Of a DNA stretch of 6,086 nt, positions 1 through 5,190 are shown piece after piece. The notes beneath the pieces are model-generated. The model searched no databases. It was not told the DNA's origin and worked only from the letters and a program-made list of their open reading frames with translations. The stretch comes from Pseudomonadales bacterium. GTDB taxonomy: Bacteria > Pseudomonadota > Gammaproteobacteria > Pseudomonadales > Azotimanducaceae. The position numbers were made by a program, and so were the translations under genes. Numbering within the stretch: position 1 is the first letter of the stretch; every line of letters begins with the position of its first letter. Where the stretch lies: the NCBI GenBank assembly GCA_029244465.1, contig JAQWQN010000213.1:1-6086 (forward strand). Reading direction: 5' to 3'.

Positions 1-1278
1 CCAATCTATTTTCCAGAGGAACCTCGACTAACCAAACAGCACCTCGATCAAGTCTCTTCGACCAGAGCAATCTACCTCCATCACGCAAGCGGTCACCTGG
101 CGACAGTGAACACCGCCATGCTGACGCGTAACAACGTCACTAAAGATCTTATGATAGAAGGCTTGGGCCGGAGTGCGGACGGCGAACTCGACGGCGAACT
201 GCGCGAGCCACCCGCAATGGGGACATGCAAGGATGCGATGCGTATCGTGCACTTTGCAAACTCTACGGAATCCGCCCTGCGAGACTTTGGCGACATGGCC
301 CGCAATGCCGGGATTACGACTTGTACCGATCTGGCAGGGCAGGCCATTTTGGTCCCTAAAGTACTCTCTATGTGGCGCACAATCACGGCGGAGGAGGCAT
401 ACCCGCTGCGTATTGCCCAATACAACATACCCGCTATTCCGGGTTCAGATACCGATTTTGAGAGTGTGGCTGAACAATTCGTAGATCTAAAAAACAGCGC
501 TACTGAGAAACTTCGATTCCCAGGGGTGAAGTTCGTTCTGGACGGTTCCATCCAAGGCTTCAGTGCTTTAATCAAGGAACCTTGCTATTTCACCGGGGAG
601 GATCACGGACAACTACTTACCGTGCCTGACCAATTCCTAGATTGGTTACGACCTTTCCATAATCGGAGCCTAAATGTACACATGCATTGCAATGGCAATC
701 TGACCCAAGACCTCGCCATTGAAACCGTTGAGAAGGTCCTGCGCGAAGACCCTTGGCTCGATCACCGTCATACCATTACCCATGCGCAACTGACCACGCA
801 AGCGCAACTGAAAAAAATGGCCAAGCTTGGCTTGTGCGCAAACTTTTTCTCCAATCATCTGTGGTACTGGGGTGACCAACACTACGCAATAACCGTCGGC
901 CCAGAGCGCGCCAATGCGCTGGAACCTTGCGCATCGGCACTCCGCGAAGGGGTTTCTTTTTCAGTTCATTCGGATGCAGGCGTTACGCCCTTAGGTTCCC
1001 TCCACACGATGTGGTGTGCGGTAAATCGCGTGACCCCAACCGGACGAGTTCTCGGCGAGGTCGAAAAAATATCTCCTTACGAGGCTCTCAAAGCCGTGAC
1101 GATCAACGCGGCTTATCAAATGCATCTAGACGACGAAATAGGCTCACTCGAAGCGGGCAAAAAGGCTGACTTCGCCGTGTTGGAAGAGGATCCGCTCACA
1201 GTTGATCCCTTAGCCATCAAAGAAATCGGCGTGTGGGGCACGGTGCTGGTTGGATGCAAGCATCAGGCGTCCAGCTAA
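1..1278 (+). CDS. YtcJ-type metal-dependent amidohydrolase (Amidohydro_3 family), 5'-truncated by the window
   Basis: Frame 1 is open from the first base to TAA at 1276-1278 (425 visible residues). The GTG at 106 is probably internal, because the codons before it already encode family-like sequence (HHASGHLATVNTAML, visible residues 27-41). Members usually have about 540-570 residues, so roughly the first 120-140 are missing, including the N-terminal HxH metal site expected of the fold. Numbering from the first visible codon: VKFVLDGS (176-183, with the lysine conserved in the family), the histidine strand VHMHCNGN (226-233), RHTITHAQ (256-263), the catalytic-Asp strand VHSDAGV (322-328; D325), and the C-terminal signature SPYEALKAVTINAA followed by GSLEAGKKADFAVLEEDP. 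Family members are cytoplasmic hydrolases of amide, formamide or cyclic C-N bonds that normally bind Zn or a similar metal. The substrate is not predictable here. The last 29 bp overlap the GTPase frame. Family assignment is secure; specificity is unknown. Confidence 0.9.
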   Translation, partial: PIYFPEEPRLTKQHLDQVSSTRAIYLHHASGHLATVNTAMLTRNNVTKDLMIEGLGRSADGELDGELREPPAMGTCKDAMRIVHFANSTESALRDFGDMARNAGITTCTDLAGQAILVPKVLSMWRTITAEEAYPLRIAQYNIPAIPGSDTDFESVAEQFVDLKNSATEKLRFPGVKFVLDGSIQGFSALIKEPCYFTGEDHGQLLTVPDQFLDWLRPFHNRSLNVHMHCNGNLTQDLAIETVEKVLREDPWLDHRHTITHAQLTTQAQLKKMAKLGLCANFFSNHLWYWGDQHYAITVGPERANALEPCASALREGVSFSVHSDAGVTPLGSLHTMWCAVNRVTPTGRVLGEVEKISPYEALKAVTINAAYQMHLDDEIGSLEAGKKADFAVLEEDPLTVDPLAIKEIGVWGTVLVGCKHQASS

Positions 1279-2230
1279 TGCAGGCAACTACACATCAGCA
1301 CCACCAGCCACGCTGGACGCAGTGACAGAATCAATCGCCAGCGCTAAGACCGGGTTTACAGTTCTCGGCGGATACCTCGGTGCCGGAAAAACCACACTCC
1401 TCAATCACATCTTGCGCTACAATCATGATCTTCGCTTGGCGCTCTTAATCAACGACTTTGGCCGCCTCAATATCGATGCGGCTCTAATTGAATCGCAAGA
1501 TGAACAACAAATAAATCTGGCGAACGGTTGTGTGTGTTGCAATCTAAGCGATGGTTTTTTTGAAGCGCTGGAGAGCTTGAAGACGATGCAGCCACCGCCC
1601 GACCACATTATCGTCGAGGCAAGCGGCGTTGCCGATGTGTCGAACCTGGCTCAGTACGGATACACCGCAGACCTGGAACTATCAGGCCTCATCGTGCTTG
1701 CGGACGCTGAGACTGTTCAAACCAAGGCAAACGATAAGTACGTCGCCGAAACCGTACGCCGTCAGCTACGCGCTGCCGACCTGATTGTGCTCAACAAGCA
1801 AGATCTTGTTTCACCCTCGCAACTCGCAACCACACAAGAATGGCTTGCGCAGTTCAACACCTGTCCTGTTATTCCCACCGAACAAAGCCAAATACCTGTC
1901 GCCGCATTACTTGGTATCGACGTTAAGCACCAAGACCAAGCTGCTGGCGAACATCAACAGCACGCACAGTACGCAACCTGGCAGTTTACAAATACCAGGC
2001 AATATTCTGCAGCCTCAATCCATACTTTTATCCAGCGCACTGCCGGCATACTGAGGCTGAAAGGTATAGTCAGAGCCACAGGTGGATCTATCGAAGTTCA
2101 AGTTGTCGGCAAACGAGTTGAGCTGTCAGCAAAGACCACTTCGGTTGCGCAGAGCCAACTTGTCGCAATCGGTTTGGCACACGAGCTTAACCCGCTCGCT
2201 TTAGACGAGCTGGCTAAAGATATTCTTTAG
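1250..2230 (+). CDS. COG0523/CobW-type G3E GTPase, putative metallochaperone
   Basis: This gene encodes a P-loop GTPase of the G3E class, whose members deliver Zn, Co or other metals to client enzymes. Visible motifs (326-residue numbering): Walker A GYLGAGKT (41-48), LLINDFG (65-71), the diagnostic CxCC metal motif in NGCVCCNL (C94, C96, C97), IIVEASGVAD (120-129), and the guanine-specificity motif NKQD (182-185). A small CobW_C-like domain follows at about 241-326. A loop at 224-240 contains H227, H235 and H238 and may bind metal. The start is uncertain. TTG 1250 gives a 29-bp overlap with the amidohydrolase; GTG 1322 would give 302 residues, a 43-bp gap and 15 residues before the glycine of the P-loop strand. 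Neither has a strong Shine-Dalgarno sequence. Either way the gene follows the amidohydrolase so closely that co-transcription is likely, and that enzyme is the obvious candidate client (inference). The stop overlaps that of the convergent SDR gene. Which metal it handles cannot be read from the sequence. Confidence 0.92.
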   Translation: MDASIRRPANAGNYTSAPPATLDAVTESIASAKTGFTVLGGYLGAGKTTLLNHILRYNHDLRLALLINDFGRLNIDAALIESQDEQQINLANGCVCCNLSDGFFEALESLKTMQPPPDHIIVEASGVADVSNLAQYGYTADLELSGLIVLADAETVQTKANDKYVAETVRRQLRAADLIVLNKQDLVSPSQLATTQEWLAQFNTCPVIPTEQSQIPVAALLGIDVKHQDQAAGEHQQHAQYATWQFTNTRQYSAASIHTFIQRTAGILRLKGIVRATGGSIEVQVVGKRVELSAKTTSVAQSQLVAIGLAHELNPLALDELAKDIL

Positions 2231-3003
2231 CGGGAAGGTCCTTGTAACGTAACCCCGCCGTCCACAACCAACACCTGGCCAGTCACATAGCGGGCTGCAT
2301 CAGAGAGTAAGAACATTACGGCGTTACCGACATCCCACCCCGTACCTTCAACGTTTAAAAGCGTGGCCGCTTTTCTAGTCGCTCTTCGCTCGTCACTCAT
2401 GCCATCCCCTTCAACCATCGGCGTGAACACCGGCCCCGGAGCCACACAATTCACACGAATGCCATCGCCACCATGATCGACAGCCATGGCCTTAGTCAAA
2501 GCCATGACTGCCCCCTTGGAGGTGCTATAGGCGGTCAGGCCCCGCGGTCTCAGAGCGGATATAGAGGACACATTGACGATGGCGCCGCCACCTCTTCGCA
2601 TCATCTCGGGTATCACGGCGCGCGACATGTTGACCATTGAGTCGACATTGACCCGCATCACGGTATCCCAACGCGCTGGATCTTCCGTGACAACCGTCCC
2701 CGTACTACCAATGCCAACGTTGTTATCAAGCAGATCGACGCCGCCAAAGGCTGCACACGCTTGGGCAACAACAGCTTCACAATCAGAAAGTTTGGTAACA
2801 TTCGCTCGCGCCGCCTGTGCAACGCCGCCAGCATCTTGGATCATTGCCACCGTACGCTCGGCAAGTGCTATGTCTCGATCAACGGCGAGCACTCGACAAC
2901 CCGCTTCGGCCAGCAACAAAGCGGCCGCGCGTCCATTGCCAATGCCATCTCCGCGCGCGCCCGCACCGGCAACAATCGCCACTTTGTCAGCGAGCCCTTT
3001 CAT
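2227..3003 (-). CDS. Classical short-chain dehydrogenase/reductase (SDR), NAD(P)-dependent
   Basis: This is a 258-residue Rossmann-fold oxidoreductase, the usual length for a classical SDR. Motifs in order: the glycine-rich cofactor loop GAGARGDGIGNG (13-24, a longer variant of TGxxxGIG), VDRD at the end of strand 2 (D42 suggests NAD(H) rather than NADP(H)), NNVG (94-97, in place of the common NNAG), catalytic N119, S146 in NVSSIS, and the YSTSK catalytic pair Y159 and K163. These are followed by VNCVAPGPVFTPM (184-196) and the C-terminal YVTGQVLVVDGG (239-250). The catalytic tetrad is complete, so it should be active on an alcohol or ketone; the substrate is unknown. ATG 3003-3001 has GGAG at 3015-3012, 8 bases upstream. 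The ATG overlaps the lipoprotein TGA as ATGA, so the two are probably translationally coupled. The TAA at 2229-2227 overlaps the TAG of the convergent GTPase gene, leaving no space between them for a terminator. Confidence 0.95.
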   Translation of the reverse strand: MKGLADKVAIVAGAGARGDGIGNGRAAALLLAEAGCRVLAVDRDIALAERTVAMIQDAGGVAQAARANVTKLSDCEAVVAQACAAFGGVDLLDNNVGIGSTGTVVTEDPARWDTVMRVNVDSMVNMSRAVIPEMMRRGGGAIVNVSSISALRPRGLTAYSTSKGAVMALTKAMAVDHGGDGIRVNCVAPGPVFTPMVEGDGMSDERRATRKAATLLNVEGTGWDVGNAVMFLLSDAARYVTGQVLVVDGGVTLQGPSR

Positions 3004-3446
3004 GTGTCTTTCTCCGTTGGATTCAGTCTCATCAGATACGTTTCACGCACATCGTCGTTCCAAGGTCGGTTGCCATATTTAGCCTGCCAACCCTGCGCAA
3101 AGGTCTCGAATTCATCGGCATCATGCACTCGAACGGCAGTCAGCTCATAGATTGCGTCACCGATTTTCATGCGGACATTGGGATTTAGTTCGATATCTTC
3201 AACCCAATTGGAGCGGGATCCACCCGCAAATACATACAGCCGTTGACCTTGACCTAGCACCCACAAATTCACGGAATACGGGTCCGGCGCTCTTGTTTCG
3301 AATTGCACGACTTCATCTGCCGCAATTGCCGTCCAATCTGCCGGTGGCGGCGTCACCACGCCCGTCAGCTCACCACTGGAAAATGGCAAGTTCTCTTTCG
3401 CACAACCGACCAGCAACACAAACAAAAGCAAGACCCTGGTACGCAT
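3000..3446 (-). CDS. Small lipoprotein of unknown function, possibly with an FMN-binding split-barrel-like (DUF2255-like) domain
   Basis: This encodes 148 residues. The ATG at 3446-3444 is preferred over an upstream in-frame ATG at 3524 because GGGAGGG lies 4 bases before it and because the protein then begins with a classic lipoprotein signal: MRTR, a hydrophobic run VLLLFVLLV (5-13) and the lipobox LVGC with C15. The residue after the cysteine is Ala, not Asp, which favours outer-membrane rather than inner-membrane retention by the usual enterobacterial rule. The mature part (about 37-128) reads like a compact beta domain: DWTAIAADEVVQFET, then NLWVLGQGQRLYVFAGG, SRSNWVEDIELNPNVRMKIG and a closing WQAKYGNRP. 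This pattern resembles DUF2255 or deazaflavin/FMN split-barrel proteins, but only by eye and with low certainty. It precedes the SDR gene with a 4-base ATGA overlap, so the two form an operon. A lipoprotein tied to a cytoplasmic dehydrogenase is unusual; a ligand-binding or envelope role is possible but unproven. Confidence 0.8.
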   Translation of the reverse strand: MRTRVLLLFVLLVGCAKENLPFSSGELTGVVTPPPADWTAIAADEVVQFETRAPDPYSVNLWVLGQGQRLYVFAGGSRSNWVEDIELNPNVRMKIGDAIYELTAVRVHDADEFETFAQGWQAKYGNRPWNDDVRETYLMRLNPTEKDT

Positions 3447-3450
3447 ACGT

Positions 3451-3457
3451 CCCTCCC
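3451..3457 (-). promoter_or_regulatory. Ribosome binding site of the lipoprotein gene
   Basis: On the minus strand GGGAGGG sits 4 bases before ATG 3446. This purine-rich site selects the internal ATG over the in-frame ATG at 3524 and places the lipoprotein signal sequence at the very N-terminus. Confidence 0.7.
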
Positions 3458-3541
3458 AATTTGACCAAGATATTACCTGGAGCACACTTGGATTGCTTCT
3501 TACACGATTGCACAATGGCGGCAAAGCGACTCAGGACCATC

Positions 3542-3547
3542 AAGGAG
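3542..3547 (+). promoter_or_regulatory. Ribosome binding site that sets the acyl-CoA synthetase start
   Basis: AAGGAG lies 5 bases before GTG 3553, a textbook Shine-Dalgarno position. It argues against the in-frame TTG codons at 3493 and 3508 and makes the protein begin (V)YPGHWA, as related AMP-binding ligases do. Confidence 0.8.
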
Positions 3548-3552
3548 CAACT

Positions 3553-5073
3553 GTGTATCCAGGACATTGGGCAACTGTCAAAGCAAACACCACCGCCATT
3601 ACCAACACCGTCACAGGTGACACACTCTCATGGGCTGAACTCAATGATCAGTCCAACCAAGTGGCGCAACTTTTGTCGCATCGGGGTCTTGGACAGGGCG
3701 ATCACGTCGGTCTGGTCATGGACAATCAGCTCGCGTTCTTCGTCATCGCCTGGGGCGTATTGCGCTCAGGCATGTACCTCACTTGCATAAACCGTTATCT
3801 CACCGCCGACGAAGCTGGCTATATTGTCAACGACTCAGGAAGCATGGCTCTGTTTGCCTCTGATACCTTAGAGGTTACCGCACAGCTCCTCGAGCATGTG
3901 CCCGACTGCGCCCACAGATTCTGCACAGGCACTGCGCCGGCAGGTTACCAATCCTTCTCAGACGAGTTAGCCCACATGTCTGTAACGCCCATACTAGATG
4001 AGCGTATGGGCGACTCTATGCTCTATAGCTCAGGTACGACCGGGCGTCCAAAAGGCATTAAGCGTCCACTCACAGGTCAGCCAATTTCGGACGGAATCCC
4101 GGGGGTTAATCGAGCCAATGCCTACGGAATCGATGAAAACACTCGATATCTTTCACCCGCACCCTTGTATCACGCGGCCCCGTTCGGCTATTGCATGCGC
4201 ACACTCTCTTTGGGTGGCTCCGTCTATATGATGGAGCGTTTCGACGAAGTGCAATCGTTGGCGAACATCGAGAAATATCACATCACGCACTCACAATGGG
4301 TGCCAACAATGTTCGTGCGCATGCTCAAACTGCCAGTCTCTGACCGTACGCGATTCGACTTATCCAGCCACAAGGTTGCGGTTCATGCGGCGGCGCCGTG
4401 CCCGGTCGTCGTCAAACACCAGATGATGGACTGGTGGGGGCCGATTCTTTGGGAGTACTACGCCGGCACGGAACGTAACGGCACAACGATCATTAACCCG
4501 CAACAATGGCTATCTCATCCGGGCTCGGTGGGTCAAGCAGTCAGCAATCCAATTCATATCTGTGACGACCAGGGCTCGGAGCTGCCGACAGGAGAGGCGG
4601 GAACCATCTTTTTTGAACAAACCGAAAAGTCGTTTGAGTACCACAATGCGCCAGACAAAACGTCTTCAGCCACGCACCCAACCAAACCGAATTGGACAAC
4701 CCTAGGAGACGTCGGTTATCTCGACCGGGAAGGCTACCTTTATTTGACAGATCGCAAAGCATTTATGATTATTTCTGGCGGTGTGAATATCTACCCGCAA
4801 GAAATCGAAGATGTGCTTATCTTGCATCCAGACGTCCGGGACGTTGCGGTCTTTGGCATACCCAATGCGGACTTTGGCGAGGAGGTCAAAGCCGTTATTG
4901 AACCCGCTGCCTCGAGCGCTGACACCATCCTGTTGGCAGATACCCTCGACGAATACGCGCGCGCGCACCTAGCGAGCTATAAGATCCCACGCAGTTTCGA
5001 TTTTATCGACGAAATACCGCGGCTACCAACCGGCAAGCTCTATAAGCGTCTATTGAAGGACAAATACTGGTAA
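3553..5073 (+). CDS. Acyl-CoA synthetase (AMP-dependent, ANL superfamily)
   Basis: This encodes a 506-residue cytoplasmic ligase that activates a carboxylic acid with ATP to an acyl-AMP and then transfers it to CoA. Numbering from GTG 3553, the signatures run in order: the phosphate-binding loop YSSGTTGRPKG (158-168), YYAGTE (302-307, the A5 motif), GDVGYLDREGYLYLTDRK (385-402, A7 with the ribose-binding Asp and the hinge region), ISGGVNIYPQEIE (407-419, A8), and PTGKLYKR (492-499) with the catalytic adenylation lysine K495. All core motifs are intact and the length is normal, so it should be active. Medium- or long-chain fatty, aromatic and steroid side-chain acids are all possible substrates; the pocket sequence does not let me choose. 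The gene is divergent from the lipoprotein-SDR pair and is followed, 117 bp later and in the same direction, by a Rieske oxygenase, suggesting a shared catabolic pathway. The stop codon lies inside a 17-bp tandem duplication. Confidence 0.95.
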   Translation: MYPGHWATVKANTTAITNTVTGDTLSWAELNDQSNQVAQLLSHRGLGQGDHVGLVMDNQLAFFVIAWGVLRSGMYLTCINRYLTADEAGYIVNDSGSMALFASDTLEVTAQLLEHVPDCAHRFCTGTAPAGYQSFSDELAHMSVTPILDERMGDSMLYSSGTTGRPKGIKRPLTGQPISDGIPGVNRANAYGIDENTRYLSPAPLYHAAPFGYCMRTLSLGGSVYMMERFDEVQSLANIEKYHITHSQWVPTMFVRMLKLPVSDRTRFDLSSHKVAVHAAAPCPVVVKHQMMDWWGPILWEYYAGTERNGTTIINPQQWLSHPGSVGQAVSNPIHICDDQGSELPTGEAGTIFFEQTEKSFEYHNAPDKTSSATHPTKPNWTTLGDVGYLDREGYLYLTDRKAFMIISGGVNIYPQEIEDVLILHPDVRDVAVFGIPNADFGEEVKAVIEPAASSADTILLADTLDEYARAHLASYKIPRSFDFIDEIPRLPTGKLYKRLLKDKYW

Positions 5074-5089
5074 AGGATAAATACTGGCC
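5056..5089 (+). repeat. Two-copy 17-bp tandem repeat spanning the acyl-CoA synthetase stop codon
   Basis: Unit 1 (5056-5072) begins AAGGACAAATACTGG and unit 2 (5073-5089) begins AAGGATAAATACTGG. The first 15 bases differ at one position (C to T); the last two bases of each unit differ (TA, CC). Unit 1 encodes the end of the protein (KDKYW) and the TAA stop falls at the junction. A recent local duplication, for example by replication slippage, is the simplest reading. Confidence 0.8.
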
Positions 5090-5098
5090 GGAAACGGC
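5087..5098 (+). other. Small GC hairpin with a GNRA-type loop after the acyl-CoA synthetase stop
   Basis: GCCG, GAAA and CGGC can form a 4-bp stem closed by a GAAA tetraloop, 13 bases after the stop codon. No run of T follows, so it does not look like an intrinsic terminator. It could protect the mRNA 3' end or be incidental. Confidence 0.35.
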
Positions 5099-5100
5099 AT

Positions 5101-5112
5101 AGTTGCGCAACT
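5101..5112. promoter_or_regulatory. 12-bp perfect palindrome, possible operator
   Basis: AGTTGCGCAACT is a perfect inverted repeat without a spacer, in the non-coding region 79 bases before the Rieske oxygenase start. Its position and symmetry fit a dimeric repressor or activator site. No regulator gene is in the window, and an RNA hairpin is unlikely because it would have no loop. Confidence 0.4.
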
Positions 5113-5134
5113 CAATATCTACCAATCTCTAGTA

Positions 5135-5161
5135 TTGATCACTTAGTAAATTGATTAAGAT
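5135..5161 (+). promoter_or_regulatory. Candidate promoter of the Rieske oxygenase gene
   Basis: TTGATC (5135-5140) and TAAGAT (5156-5161) match the sigma70 -35 and -10 hexamers at 4 of 6 bases each, but the 15-base spacer is short. The surrounding stretch is clearly more AT-rich than the flanking genes. The -10 would lie within the FNR-type box, so binding there would block this promoter. This is a weak prediction. Confidence 0.3.
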
Positions 5162-5164
5162 CAA
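5151..5164. promoter_or_regulatory. Perfect FNR/Anr/FixK-type binding site
   Basis: TTGAT-TAAG-ATCAA matches the known consensus TTGAT-N4-ATCAA of CRP/FNR-family oxygen- and redox-responsive regulators at all ten defined bases. It ends 26 bases before the ATG of the Rieske oxygenase. For FNR-type proteins, activating sites are typically centred near -41.5 and repressing sites overlap or follow the promoter. This close to the start codon, repression in the absence of oxygen is the more likely effect, which would suit an oxygen-consuming enzyme. Further half-site copies lie nearby (TTGAT at 5135 and 5181, ATCAA at 5168). The match is seen directly; binding and the direction of control are inferred. 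Confidence 0.65.
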
Positions 5165-5190
5165 CGTATCAAAAATCAGGTTGATTACAG

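Larger units (their letters stand above)
3447..3552. promoter_or_regulatory. Divergent intergenic region between the lipoprotein-SDR pair and the acyl-CoA synthetase gene
   Basis: These 106 bp should hold promoters for both directions. For the plus strand the best pair I see is TTGGAT (3488-3493), 17 bases, CACAAT (3511-3516). It matches sigma70 hexamers at only 3 of 6 and 4 of 6, so it is weak. For the minus strand a TAATAT lies close upstream of the lipoprotein start, with no convincing -35. A short inverted repeat CCAAG (3465-3469) / CTTGG (3487-3491) with a 17-base spacer could be an operator, but 5-base arms are easily due to chance. That both directions are transcribed from here follows from the gene layout; the exact elements do not. 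Confidence 0.45.

Noticed and set aside
106..108. GTG as the start of the amidohydrolase
   Set aside because: The frame is open from base 1 and the 35 preceding codons encode family-like sequence, including the SGHLATVN stretch. The gene begins before the window.
93..575. Open frame of 160 codons on the minus strand inside the amidohydrolase gene
   Set aside because: It is antisense to a well-conserved enzyme, has no recognisable motif, and its residue mix looks like a shadow of the coding strand.
2573..3188. Several plus-strand open frames opposite the SDR and lipoprotein genes
   Set aside because: They mirror conserved coding sequence on the minus strand and show no domain or convincing ribosome binding site.
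3465..3491. CCAAG / CTTGG inverted repeat as a firm operator
   Set aside because: Five-base arms with a 17-base spacer are expected by chance. It is mentioned only within the intergenic region entry.
3493..3552. TTG codons at 3493 or 3508 as acyl-CoA synthetase starts
   Set aside because: They add a tail with no resemblance to the family, and the canonical AAGGAG is placed for GTG 3553.
3152..3790. 212-codon plus-strand open frame across the divergent intergenic region
   Set aside because: It overlaps both the lipoprotein gene and the start of the acyl-CoA synthetase in another frame, and its composition is low-complexity Ser/Pro/His-rich without motifs.
5087..5112. Rho-independent terminator after the acyl-CoA synthetase gene
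   Set aside because: The GCCG-GAAA-CGGC stem is only 4 bp, the palindrome behind it has no loop, and no T-run follows either.
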